From positions 1-21,502 of the forward strand of contig CALCHA010000125.1 in the NCBI GenBank assembly GCA_937901265.1: DNA of 21,502 nt, written 5' to 3'. A program made the translations under genes and the position numbers. Within the stretch, counting starts at the first letter, position 1. Each line of letters starts with the position of its first letter. Below, piece after piece: positions 13,757 to 21,502 of this stretch. The notes below the pieces were generated by a model that was not told the origin of the DNA, did no database searches, and saw nothing but the letters and a program-made list of their open reading frames with translations. The stretch comes from an uncultured Phycisphaerales bacterium. GTDB lineage: Bacteria; Planctomycetota; Phycisphaerae; WQYP01.

Positions 13757-16021
13757 TTACCCCACGTCGGCGAGGCTGATCGTGTCGGCGAAGCGCTGCA
13801 GAATCACGCTGCGGAGGTGCGCGTGCGCGGGGTCGAGGAGGCGCGGGTCCGCCGCGATGAGCTGGAAGGCGTCGCGGCGCGAGAGCGGCAGGAGGATCGG
13901 ATCGAAAAGCAGGTCTGCAAACCGGATATCCGTCCGGCCCGACTGCGCCGTACCGATCAAATGCCCCATGCCGCGCAGCTTCAAATCTTCCTCCGCAATC
14001 TTGAAGCCGGAGGCATGCTTCACCATCGCCTGAACGCGGGTGACGGCGTCGTCCGTCTTCTGATCGGCCAGCAGGATGCAAAAGGATTGCTTCGTGCCGC
14101 GACCGACCCGCCCGCGAAGCTGGTGAAGCTGCGAGAGACCAAAACGGTCGGCGTGCTCGACAATCATGATCGCGGCGTTGGGCACGTCGACCCCAACTTC
14201 GATCACGGTGGTCGCGACGAGGGCATCGATGAGGTGCTGGCGGAAGCGCTCCATAATGTGCTGGCGGGTTTCGCGCGACAGCCGGCCGTGGATGAGGCCG
14301 ACACGGAAATTCTTGAGCGGGCCGGACTGCAGCTCGCGCTGCAGGGCCACGGCGTTGATGAGGGGCGGGGGAGCAGGCGGTGCCGGACGTTCCACTGTGG
14401 GCGCTGGGGATTGGCCGGAGGGTTCTTCGGCGAGAGGTGCTTCCGTGTTCGGGTCGAGGAGCGGCGCTTCTTCGTCGATGGCAGGGACGACGATGTAGCA
14501 CTGGTCGCCCGACTGGAGTTTTTTGGCCAGCCAGCTGTAGACATCGGGCCGGTTGGAGGTCGGGGTCATCTTGGTAAAGATGGGCTGGCGGCCGGGCGGG
14601 AGCTCGTCAATCACCGAGACGTCCAGGTCTCCAAACGCCGTCATGGCCAGCGTGCGCGGGATCGGCGTCGCGGTCATGACCAGCGTATGCGGAGCAATGC
14701 CCGAGGCGGTCGGCTTGGTGCGCAGGAAGGAGCGTTGTTCGACGCCGAACTTGTGTTGTTCATCAATGACCACCAGCGCCAGAGAGTTGAATTGGACCGA
14801 TTCCGAGAGCAGCGAGTGGGTGCCAACGATCAGGTGGATGGAGCCATCCGCCAGTTGGCCGAGGATGCGCTGGCGATCCTGTCCGGTGACCGATCCCGTC
14901 AGCAGCGCGAGCTGAACTTTCTTGCCTTCGAGAAGTTTGGAGAGTGTGATGAAGTGCTGTTCCGCAAGGATTTCCGTGGGTGCCATCAGAGCCGCCTGAT
15001 GGCCCTTGAAGTCTGAATGTTGCGGGCCGGTATCTGCACTTTTGGTCGCCGTGGCGGCGAGCATGGCGTACAGGGCGACGACAGTCTTCCCGCTGCCGAC
15101 ATCCCCTTGCAGGAGGCGGTTCATCGGCTTGGTGCTGGCGAGATCCTTGCGGATCGAATCAATGACGCGATTCTGCGCGGCGGTGAGGTCAAAAGGCAAC
15201 AGGGCGCGGATGCGCGCATCGACGCGGTCATCGACGCGAAGAGGAATCGCCGGACTGCTGTGCCGCTGGTGAAAGCGTTTGATCGCGACGGCCGCCTGGT
15301 GCAGAAAGAACTCGTGGTAGGCCAGCGTCCGCTTCGCCGTAATCGCGTCCTTCATCGTGGCCGGACGATGGATCTTCCCGAATGCTTCCCGCCGCGTGAA
15401 CAAGTTGCGTTCGTGAAGATGGGCTTCGGGAAACCACTCGTCGACCTGCGGCAGGAGCTCGTCGAGGTTTTTATCGATGATCCGGGCGAGGATTTGCGTG
15501 GTCAGCTCAACACTCGCCGGATAAATCGGTTCGATCCGCGCAGACCGGGACGCGGCATGCTCTGGATCGCTTTCGTCGAGAACTTCGAACTGCGGATTGA
15601 CCATTTGGAACCGATCGCGGTAGGCCGTGACTTTGCCGGCAACACGGATCAGCATGCCCGGCTGAAGTTTGTTTTCCATGCCGAACGCATTGAACCAGGT
15701 GAGCACGCAGCGGGTACGTGCGTCGCGATTGTCCGGCGTGCGGGAAGCGGGATCTTCGAGAAGGGCCTCAAAGCGGCGCGGGCGGGTACGAATAAGGCGA
15801 GTCTGAAGGAGCGTCCCGCGGATGGTCGCCATTTCGCCGACGCGAATGAGCGCGACAGGTGCCTCGTCCGCATAGTGCAGATAATCCCGCGGGAAATGGC
15901 CAAGCAGGTCATTGCAGGTTTTGATCGACAGCGCGGCAAGCTGCAAAGCGCGGATTTCGCCGACGCTTTTGGCGTAATTCACGGGGGTGGAGAGCGTAAG
16001 GGGTGGGCGCGCGGAGACCAT
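13757..16021 (-). CDS. recG: ATP-dependent DNA helicase RecG
   Basis: The 754-residue protein matches RecG, which reverses stalled replication forks and branch-migrates Holliday junctions. The N-terminal wedge/OB region covers about 55-165. The helicase motor shows Walker A GDVGSGKT (306-313), motif Ia APTE (347-350), DEQH (420-423), TATPIPRT (450-457), HGRL (578-581) and the motif VI QLRGRVGRG (634-642). The typical C-terminal GFKIAEEDLKLRGMGHLIGT follows. An unusual proline-rich insertion of about 35 residues (about 520-555, PAPTVERPAPPAPPPL) lies inside the second RecA-like domain. The ATG at 16021 has no clear ribosome site; GTG at 15982 is an alternative. It lies 60 bases downstream of the triple-YbjQ gene on the same strand. 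Confidence 0.95.
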   Translation of the reverse strand: MVSARPPLTLSTPVNYAKSVGEIRALQLAALSIKTCNDLLGHFPRDYLHYADEAPVALIRVGEMATIRGTLLQTRLIRTRPRRFEALLEDPASRTPDNRDARTRCVLTWFNAFGMENKLQPGMLIRVAGKVTAYRDRFQMVNPQFEVLDESDPEHAASRSARIEPIYPASVELTTQILARIIDKNLDELLPQVDEWFPEAHLHERNLFTRREAFGKIHRPATMKDAITAKRTLAYHEFFLHQAAVAIKRFHQRHSSPAIPLRVDDRVDARIRALLPFDLTAAQNRVIDSIRKDLASTKPMNRLLQGDVGSGKTVVALYAMLAATATKSADTGPQHSDFKGHQAALMAPTEILAEQHFITLSKLLEGKKVQLALLTGSVTGQDRQRILGQLADGSIHLIVGTHSLLSESVQFNSLALVVIDEQHKFGVEQRSFLRTKPTASGIAPHTLVMTATPIPRTLAMTAFGDLDVSVIDELPPGRQPIFTKMTPTSNRPDVYSWLAKKLQSGDQCYIVVPAIDEEAPLLDPNTEAPLAEEPSGQSPAPTVERPAPPAPPPLINAVALQRELQSGPLKNFRVGLIHGRLSRETRQHIMERFRQHLIDALVATTVIEVGVDVPNAAIMIVEHADRFGLSQLHQLRGRVGRGTKQSFCILLADQKTDDAVTRVQAMVKHASGFKIAEEDLKLRGMGHLIGTAQSGRTDIRFADLLFDPILLPLSRRDAFQLIAADPRLLDPAHAHLRSVILQRFADTISLADVG

Positions 16022-16081
16022 CCGTGGATTTTAGCGACAGGGCGAACGGGAGGCGAACGGCGCACGCCGCATTTCCGCGGC

Positions 16082-17212
16082 TTAATCTTTCTTCGCGCCG
16101 ACGAAAAGGTTGTTGTTCGAGGTGATCCAGGTGTCCTTGTCGCGAATGATCGCCTGCGGCGGGAGCATCGCAGATTGCGGCTGCAGGTTCGCCAGCTTCT
16201 TGACCGCCGTGCCGATCGCCATGAATTCCAGGAGGTTGCCCAGATCGTGGATGTGTGTCTTGATGCCGACAACGTCATCTGCACCGATGGCGCTGGCCTC
16301 GCTGCGGATAAGACCGATGGCATGCTCCCGTGCATCGTAGACCATGGAGGTCAGGTCATTGACCTCGCCGCGGGAAAAGGACTTCAGCGCCGCGAAGACG
16401 CCACCGACAATCCCGAGCGAATAGACCGCCGTTCCCATGACCAGCTTGAGCGGGGCGTAGCCCATCGCGGCGAGGTTCCAGGTTTCCACCGCCGTGAGGT
16501 CCGAGGTGATCGGCCCGTTGGTGGGGTGGGGCGGGGGCAGCTGCGGGTGGTGGCACGCGGTGCCCGTCATCATCATCTCATGCACGCCCTGGAACGGCAG
16601 CACGGAGGTCTCGATGCCGATGACGGCGTTGGCCCCGTAGGTGAGGGCGTCGGCGGAAATGCGCTGGAGCGCGATGTGACGGGTGCGGTTGAAGATGTCG
16701 GAGAATTCTTTCACTTCGCCGCGCGCCATCGACTTGAGCCCGCCGAGAATGCCCCCCGTGACGCCCACCGAGTAGGCAACGTTTCCGAAGACAAAATGTT
16801 TGGGCGTGTAGCCCGCATCCAGCATGCAGTAGAGTTCCTGGGCGTCGTGGGCGGTGGAGAAGGTGAGCGCTTCCTGCGGGGGGCGCGGATCGCTGTGCAG
16901 CGTGGAGCCGACGGACAGAAACTCGATATTGCCGTGGAAATGCCGAAGCTCCGAGGTCACCCCGGAGATGCCGACCCCGCCATGCTTGCTGGCTTCAGAC
17001 TGCAGCCGCCCGAAGGATTGCGCGCGCCCCTCATGAATGATCTGCGTCACTTGCGTGACCTCGCCCCCCATCATGTTCCGCAGGCCCGCACCCAGAGAGC
17101 CCACAAAGCCCATGGAATAGACGGAATTGCCGATGACCAGTTCGCCGGGGGCGAAGTTTTTGAGGTGCAGGCAGTACAGTTCGTTGCCAGAGAGACCGGT
17201 CATTACGGGCAT
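16082..17212 (-). CDS. Protein of three tandem YbjQ (heavy-metal-binding, DUF74) domains
   Basis: The 376-residue protein has three similar units at about 1-106, 116-221 and 234-338. Each has a short hydrophobic start, a V/M-x-G-N/T-x-x-Y-S segment, a G-rich stretch, a GEV motif (residues 50-52, 165-167, 282-284), a helix with R-x-x-A and a closing beta strand. YbjQ proteins are usually single units of about 105 residues that form pentamers; their annotated metal binding is not well proven. Three units in one chain are uncommon. The start at 17210-17212 is chosen because AAGGAG (17219-17224) lies 6 bases upstream; a TTG 21 bases earlier is in frame. The last 38 residues, after the third unit, are polar. 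No signal peptide is seen, so it is probably cytoplasmic. Confidence 0.88.
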   Translation of the reverse strand: MPVMTGLSGNELYCLHLKNFAPGELVIGNSVYSMGFVGSLGAGLRNMMGGEVTQVTQIIHEGRAQSFGRLQSEASKHGGVGISGVTSELRHFHGNIEFLSVGSTLHSDPRPPQEALTFSTAHDAQELYCMLDAGYTPKHFVFGNVAYSVGVTGGILGGLKSMARGEVKEFSDIFNRTRHIALQRISADALTYGANAVIGIETSVLPFQGVHEMMMTGTACHHPQLPPPHPTNGPITSDLTAVETWNLAAMGYAPLKLVMGTAVYSLGIVGGVFAALKSFSRGEVNDLTSMVYDAREHAIGLIRSEASAIGADDVVGIKTHIHDLGNLLEFMAIGTAVKKLANLQPQSAMLPPQAIIRDKDTWITSNNNLFVGAKKD

Positions 17213-17244
17213 GGGGCGCTCCTTGTGAGACAAGTGTTGGACAG

Positions 17245-17273
17245 ATTGTAAGGGATTTCAAAACATGCGGGAA
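17245..17273 (-). promoter_or_regulatory. Possible promoter of the triple-YbjQ gene
   Basis: TACAAT (17245-17250) stands on the minus strand 32 bases before the ATG. A weak -35 TTCCCG lies 17 bases further upstream. Confidence 0.4.
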
Positions 17274-17374
17274 CGCAATTTCGTGGCACCAACGCATGAT
17301 ACGTTTGATGAGCAGAGAGGCGGGATGAGATGACGGGAAAAATGGCGTTGACCACCCGTGCCCCCCGTCCTACC

Positions 17375-17394
17375 GTATTGATCTTTATCGATAC
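17375..17394. promoter_or_regulatory. Operator-like inverted repeat upstream of the aldo/keto reductase
   Basis: GTATTGAT and ATCGATAC are near-perfect 8-base arms (one G-T mismatch) separated by CTTT, 28 bases before the aldo/keto reductase ATG in the divergent intergenic region. It has the size of a dimeric repressor site. No regulator gene lies beside it. Confidence 0.4.
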
Positions 17395-17422
17395 ACTATC
17401 TGCAGCGTAAGGAGTGAACCAC

Positions 17423-18454
17423 ATGGCAGAAAACGAGACTGTTAAAGGCCTTGCGGCAAGAAGGCGGCTGGGTGCCTCGGGGGTAATGGTCTCGCCAGTG
17501 ATTTTCGGGGCCTGGGCGATCGGCGGCTGGATGTGGGGCGGCACGGACGTGCAGGATGCCATCGCCGCGATCCACGCTTCGATCGATGCCGGAGTGAACA
17601 CAATCGACACGGCGGCGATTTATGGAATGGGGGCCTCCGAGGAGATCGTCGCCAAGGCGATCGAGGGGCGACGCGACCAGGTCGTCCTGGCGACCAAGTG
17701 CGGCATGCGCTGGAACAGTGAGGAAGGGACCGATCCCTGGCCCAACAAAACGCCCGACGGGCAGCAGGTGGTGGTGCGCAAAAACTCGCGGCCCGAGTCC
17801 ATTGCCTATGAGTGCGAGCAATCGCTGAAACGCTTGAAGACGGACGTGATCGACCTCTTTCAAATTCATTGGCCGGACGTGTCGACGCCCGTCCAGGAAT
17901 CGATTCACGCCATGGAGAAGCTGCGGCAACAGGGGAAAATCCGCGCGATCGGCGTGTCGAATTACGATGTGATGTGGCTTGAGGCGGCCACGAACGCCGG
18001 TGCCGTCGCAAGCCTGCAACCCCCCTATTCACTCATCACGCGCAAAATCGAGAAGGATTTGTTGCCTTGGTGCCGAGACCACAACCTGGGCGTGATCGTG
18101 TATTCGCCGCTGGAGCGCGGCCTGCTGGCGGGCACGGTGGGCCCGGAGCGGGTGTTCCCCGAGGGCGATCACCGGGCCAAACACAAGTACTTCACGGTGG
18201 ACAATCGCAACCGAGTGCTTTCGGCCCTGGAAACAGTCCGCCCGATCGCGGAAAAACATGGGGCAAGCCTGGCCCAGGTGGCGATCAACTGGACGATCCA
18301 CCAGCCGGGCATCACCGCGGCGCTCGTCGGGGCGAGGAATGCCGAGCAGGCGTCGCACAATGCCGGCGCCTTGGCCTTTGCGCTGACGGCTGAGGAGCGG
18401 GCGGTCATCCGCGCCGCATTTGATCCAGTCAGCGCCGCGATGGGCGGCACATAA
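17423..18454 (+). CDS. Aldo/keto reductase
   Basis: The 343-residue protein is an NAD(P)-dependent oxidoreductase of the aldo/keto reductase family. The catalytic tetrad is visible: D62 (GVNTIDTA), Y67 (IYGMG), K92 (LATKCG) and H149 (FQIHWPD). Later segments IGVSNYD, VYSPLERGLLAG and the C-terminal ALVGARN fit the cofactor-binding half of the barrel. The YajO/YccK or Tas-like branch fits best by length, but the substrate cannot be told. The start is ATG at 17423 because AAGGAG lies 8 bases upstream; a GTG at 17414 overlaps the site itself. Its stop is only 5 bases from the stop of the convergent minus-strand gene. Confidence 0.93.
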   Translation: MAENETVKGLAARRRLGASGVMVSPVIFGAWAIGGWMWGGTDVQDAIAAIHASIDAGVNTIDTAAIYGMGASEEIVAKAIEGRRDQVVLATKCGMRWNSEEGTDPWPNKTPDGQQVVVRKNSRPESIAYECEQSLKRLKTDVIDLFQIHWPDVSTPVQESIHAMEKLRQQGKIRAIGVSNYDVMWLEAATNAGAVASLQPPYSLITRKIEKDLLPWCRDHNLGVIVYSPLERGLLAGTVGPERVFPEGDHRAKHKYFTVDNRNRVLSALETVRPIAEKHGASLAQVAINWTIHQPGITAALVGARNAEQASHNAGALAFALTAEERAVIRAAFDPVSAAMGGT

Positions 18455-18459
18455 GAGGA

Positions 18460-20646
18460 CTATTTCGAGGCATCCATCAGGATGAAGCGAACGCGGTCGA
18501 GCGGGCGCCAAACCTCCCTGTTTATGCTGACGTACCACCACGTCCCGTTGACGACTCGGCTTTCTCGGATCAGGGTGTCGGGGACGTCCTTGAAATCGGG
18601 GCGGACTTTTTCGAGGCTGTCGAGCAGGGCGCTCGCTGCTCCGGCATGACTGTCGCTGATGAGCGCCTCTGCCACGTCGGCCGCGGCGGCGACGGCCGTG
18701 CGATAGCGTTCCACCTCCGCGCGCTTGTGGAAGTCGGGCGGGGCGGGCAGCGTGGCGAGAAGGTCAACGAGCGCGGTTCGGGCGGCCGTGAGATCGCCCA
18801 TGGCAGCCAGTGCGTGGATGCGCCCGACCTTGTACTCGTCGCGCCGGGTGGCGAAAGCCTCGGGCGAATCGGTCGGCGGTGGACCGGCGGTTTCCAGCGT
18901 GTGCAGCAGATTGGCAAAGAGCGCGGCGGCTTCGGCGTTGCGGCCGGCGCGAAGGGCCTCATGCGCGGCGATGTCGTTGGCGTCGAAGGCGGATGGCAGT
19001 GCCAGCGGAGAGAACCACGCTTTGGTGGGATCGTTGGGGACGTTGGTGGCCCACCATGCGGCGCCATTCGGGGTGGAGGCCGCAGGAAGCGTGACGGGCA
19101 ACGCCCAGCGGTAGAAAATGCTCGCGCCGCCGGAGGGAAACTGGTTGTCGCGGACCAGCGGGAGCTGCAGCGTGAGCGTGAGCGTGGGGGCGCTGCCGCG
19201 GAAGGCGAGGGCGAGCGTGTGCGTGGCTGGATCGTAGGCCCGGCCAGCCTGGGTCCACAGCGGCTGCTTGTCGGCGGAAACATCGGCGGAGGTAATGTTG
19301 TTCCACAGACGAAAATCGGCCGGTGCACTGCTGATCATGTCGGGGTGAATCTGGGGTGGGACATTTTGCGGGAGCGCAAGCTGCACGATGACCGTGGCGT
19401 CCTCGGCCACGGTGACACGCGTGAGCTTCGGCTTTTCGCTGGAGATCGTCCACTCGCGCAGCTCCGGCAGGGCGAGGACCGAGGCGAGAAGGTTCCAGTC
19501 CTCCGCGCGGAGAAGTTGCTCGGCGAGTCGCTGGTGCCTGGCGCGCTTGTCGGCGGCGACATCGTGCAGGAGGGATTTTGCTTTGCCGATGAGCTCGTCG
19601 GCTTCGGGTTGGCGGTTGGTGGTGGCGAGGTGAAGGATGTACTGGGCGAGGAGGGTGCCGTTGTCGAAGCCGTCGAGGAGGGTCTCGATGGCGCGGGGGG
19701 CGATTTCCCGCTCGTAAAGGGCCCAGCCAACCTCGGTCTGGTCCAGCTCGAAAAGAAGGGCAATCTTGGCCCGGACCACGACAGGATCGTGAGGATGGGC
19801 GGCGAGGGCGGCGTTGAGGAAGGCGGTGCGCTCGGGAATCGAGCCGTTTTTCCAGTAGTCGTTAAGCTCGAGGAAACGTGTGTCGGCGTCGGGGGAATCG
19901 CTCGCAGCGGGGGCGGGGCCCGGCGTGATAGGGGCGATGAGCGTGCCAAGGTCTTGCGAGTCGGCGGCGTGGCTGATGACATGGAGGGTGATCGTGTCCG
20001 CCTCAGGCGCGGGCGGAGTCGCGGGGATGAGCCAGGTGGTGCGCGGCGAGTTTTCATTTCGGCGCACGCCTTCGAAATACCACCCCGCGGCGTAGTGCGT
20101 GCCCCGGTTGTCTGAGACGCTATGGAACTCAAAGCCATCGTCCGCCCCCGCGGCGTTGAAGTTGGCGGGCGTCGTCGTGGTGAGCAGGATCTCGCCGGTA
20201 GGTATGCGGACCGCGGAGAGAATTTTGGGGAGGCGCGGCGTCGGTTCCACGGTGTGAATCTGGGCGGCGGTTTTGGGCCGGAGATTGTCGATGGGCGCGG
20301 CGCCGAGGGAAAAGACGCGCCCGGGGCGCGTGGTGGCGTCTCGATCGAGGGTGCCGACGGCTCCTTCAAAGGCATCGGGATCGAAAAAGGAAGCAGGCTG
20401 CGGGTCGCTGTAGTCGAATTCGACCAGCAGGAAGCCGTCATCCTGCGGCATGTACACGTTCATGCGCAGCGGCAGGCGCGAATCACGGGTGACCCAGATG
20501 CGTGCCCACTGGGAGGAGGGGTCGGAGGCGTAGTCGAACACATCAATGCCGGCGGTGGTGAGGCCATCATTTTTGACGGGCTGCGCCGTCGGGGGCGTGC
20601 CGTGAAAGAGGGAGGCGAGGAAGTTCGGCGGTTTGGACCATCTCAA
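18460..20646 (-). CDS. Unrecognised large protein: LolA-like fragment plus helical repeat regions
   Basis: I do not recognise this 728-residue protein. Residues about 30-105 look like the second half of a LolA/MucB-type fold: ARIWVTRDSRLPLRMNVY, then FLLVEFDYSDPQPASFFDP, the typical 'W.D..t.LP.r.e...F.....P..F' end. Residues about 255-405 and 560-700 are alanine-rich helices with TPR-like spacing. Between them (about 410-540) lies a beta-rich part with several tryptophans. No signal peptide is visible at the start. The start is poor: TTG at 20644-20646 with AAGGA only 3 bases away, and no ATG or GTG upstream before a stop. It may be a 5'-truncated copy of a longer envelope protein, or have a start I cannot see. 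The long intact frame argues that the part seen is still coding. Confidence 0.65.
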   Translation of the reverse strand: MRWSKPPNFLASLFHGTPPTAQPVKNDGLTTAGIDVFDYASDPSSQWARIWVTRDSRLPLRMNVYMPQDDGFLLVEFDYSDPQPASFFDPDAFEGAVGTLDRDATTRPGRVFSLGAAPIDNLRPKTAAQIHTVEPTPRLPKILSAVRIPTGEILLTTTTPANFNAAGADDGFEFHSVSDNRGTHYAAGWYFEGVRRNENSPRTTWLIPATPPAPEADTITLHVISHAADSQDLGTLIAPITPGPAPAASDSPDADTRFLELNDYWKNGSIPERTAFLNAALAAHPHDPVVVRAKIALLFELDQTEVGWALYEREIAPRAIETLLDGFDNGTLLAQYILHLATTNRQPEADELIGKAKSLLHDVAADKRARHQRLAEQLLRAEDWNLLASVLALPELREWTISSEKPKLTRVTVAEDATVIVQLALPQNVPPQIHPDMISSAPADFRLWNNITSADVSADKQPLWTQAGRAYDPATHTLALAFRGSAPTLTLTLQLPLVRDNQFPSGGASIFYRWALPVTLPAASTPNGAAWWATNVPNDPTKAWFSPLALPSAFDANDIAAHEALRAGRNAEAAALFANLLHTLETAGPPPTDSPEAFATRRDEYKVGRIHALAAMGDLTAARTALVDLLATLPAPPDFHKRAEVERYRTAVAAAADVAEALISDSHAGAASALLDSLEKVRPDFKDVPDTLIRESRVVNGTWWYVSINREVWRPLDRVRFILMDASK

Positions 20647-20726
20647 GATTCCTTGTCCGCGCAGTGCGGTCAGAACATGACACGCCTGCCGCGCGGAAAA
20701 GGATTTAACAAAATGCCTGTCCCCCG

Positions 20727-20754
20727 TTGCATCTCATCTGGCCGTCGATAGGAT
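20727..20754 (+). promoter_or_regulatory. Possible promoter of wrbA
   Basis: TTGCAT and TAGGAT are separated by 16 bases, 44 bases before the wrbA ATG. Both boxes are weak matches. The remaining 100 bases toward the minus-strand gene show no other structure except the phrase AAATGCCTGTCCCCC. Confidence 0.25.
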
Positions 20755-20798
20755 GGCCAATAGCTGTTAAAACAACCATTCTTCGCAGGAGTCGTCCG

Positions 20799-21413
20799 AT
20801 GGTCGTACATGTTATTTTCCACAGCGTTTATGGGCACGTCTGGAAGCTTGCGGAAGCCATTGCCGAGGGGGCGCGGCAGGTGCCGAAAGCCACGGTCGAA
20901 CTTTTTCAGGTTCAGGAAATTCTCTCGCCCGAGGTTCTCGCCAAAATGGGTGCCACCGACGCCAAAAAGGCATTTGCGCATATTCCCCTCGCTGATCCCC
21001 ACAAACTCGCTGATGCCGACGCCATCTTCCTCGGTAGCGGCACGCGCTACGGCTCCAACACGGCTTCCATGCAGGCCTTTCTCGATGCCACCGGCGGGCT
21101 GTGGCAGACCGGCGCGCTCGTCGGCAAGGTTGGCTCCGCCTTCACGTCCACCGCATCCCAGCATGGTGGCCAGGAAACCACCCTCGTTCGCATGCACACC
21201 TTCTTCTTCCATCAGGGATTGGTGGTCGCCGGTTGCCCCTACGCGGCCCAGGAACTCCTCACGATGTCCGAAATGAGCGGCGGGAGCCCTTACGGCGCTT
21301 CCACGATCACCGGCCCGAGGGGCGAGCGGATGCCCAGCGAAAACGAATTGGCGATCGCGCGATTCCAAGGGAAGTTTGTCGCTGGCATTGCGTCAAAGAT
21401 TGCCGCGAAATAA
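20799..21413 (+). CDS. wrbA: NAD(P)H:quinone oxidoreductase, WrbA type
   Basis: The 204-residue flavodoxin-like protein carries the WrbA hallmarks: an FMN phosphate loop at FHSVYGHVWKLAEA (7-20), the GTRYGSNTASMQAFLD segment (81-96), GGLWQTGALVGKVGSAFTS (99-117) and ASQHGGQETT (119-128). WrbA enzymes use FMN to reduce quinones by two electrons, avoiding semiquinone radicals, and are usually soluble tetramers. The length is close to the usual 198-204. The start is chosen at ATG 20799 with AGGAG 7 bases upstream; an ATG 72 bases earlier is in frame but has no site. The last 21 bases overlap the convergent minus-strand gene. Confidence 0.93.
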   Translation: MVVHVIFHSVYGHVWKLAEAIAEGARQVPKATVELFQVQEILSPEVLAKMGATDAKKAFAHIPLADPHKLADADAIFLGSGTRYGSNTASMQAFLDATGGLWQTGALVGKVGSAFTSTASQHGGQETTLVRMHTFFFHQGLVVAGCPYAAQELLTMSEMSGGSPYGASTITGPRGERMPSENELAIARFQGKFVAGIASKIAAK

Positions 21414-21502
21414 TGTCGCATCGGCGAGAACCCGCGACGTGGTCGTCACCTGGGCGCCTGCTTCGCGCATGGCCTCGACGGCACGTTCCACGTCGCCCGC
21501 GG
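21393..21502 (-). CDS. C-terminal tail of a minus-strand gene, possibly an ACT domain (partial)
   Basis: From the window edge a minus-strand frame reads AGDVERAVEAMREAGAQVTT and runs to a TGA at 21393-21395, about 35 residues. The pattern of a short helix followed by G-x-x-V-strand resembles the end of an ACT regulatory domain, as found in amino-acid enzymes. The evidence is short and the call is tentative. It converges on wrbA and overlaps its last 21 bases. Confidence 0.4.
   Translation of the reverse strand, partial: AGDVERAVEAMREAGAQVTTTSRVLADATLFRGNL

Noticed and set aside
15017..17251. Plus-strand open frame of 744 codons opposite recG and the triple-YbjQ gene
   Set aside because: It crosses two well-identified minus-strand genes and the gap between them, a pattern expected from codon bias and not from a real gene.
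18646..20115. Plus-strand open frame of 489 codons opposite the large unknown protein
   Set aside because: The product is full of glycine, arginine and valine without helix or strand pattern. The minus-strand frame shows LolA-like and TPR-like structure instead.
20710..20725. Phrase AAATGCCTGTCCCCC as part of a dispersed repeat
   Set aside because: It reminded me of short intergenic motifs seen near REP-type elements, but there is no second copy in the window and no hairpin or transposase beside it.

Overview
This is a high-GC bacterial chromosome segment. The gene mix (a clade II-type lipoprotein NosZ with a nos accessory operon, a NuoG-like subunit, a PL4-type rhamnogalacturonan lyase, long unrecognised TPR-like proteins, proline-rich insertions in RecG) suggests a Planctomycetota-like organism, possibly Phycisphaerae. 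That assignment is inference from gene content only. No rRNA, tRNA, CRISPR array or insertion sequence was recognised.

Layout. At 3-803 (+) lies the 3' end of a NuoG-like molybdopterin oxidoreductase subunit. From 9770 down to 936 (-) runs one tight nitrous-oxide-reduction operon: unknown 10-TM protein - nosZ - 4-TM conserved membrane protein - nosDF fusion - nosY - nosL - COX3/cytochrome c chimera. Most junctions are ATGA or short overlaps. The one sizeable gap, after nosZ, holds a strong 12-bp hairpin. At 10014-11873 (+) is a secreted rhamnogalacturonan lyase with a clear rho-independent terminator, followed by a Tat-exported ferritin-like protein (12143-12841, +). A VapB/VapC-type toxin-antitoxin pair follows on the minus strand, with the toxin frame broken at an A8 tract. 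Then come recG (13757-16021, -), a protein made of three tandem YbjQ-type domains (16082-17212, -), an aldo/keto reductase (17423-18454, +), a long unrecognised protein with a LolA-like start (18460-20646, -), WrbA (20799-21413, +) and the tail of another minus-strand gene at the window edge.

How the genes work together. NosZ reduces N2O to N2 outside the cytoplasmic membrane. NosD, NosF and NosY form the ABC-type maturation machine for its copper sulphide centre, and NosL is the lipoprotein copper chaperone. Here NosD and NosF are one polypeptide joined by a predicted membrane helix. No NosR, NosX, ferredoxin-type NosG/H or stand-alone NosC cytochrome is visible. The only haem c in the operon is a CxxCH domain inserted in the predicted periplasmic loop of an orphan COX3-like protein, which makes that protein the best local candidate for electron delivery to NosZ. 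This unusual operon is the most interesting content of the window.
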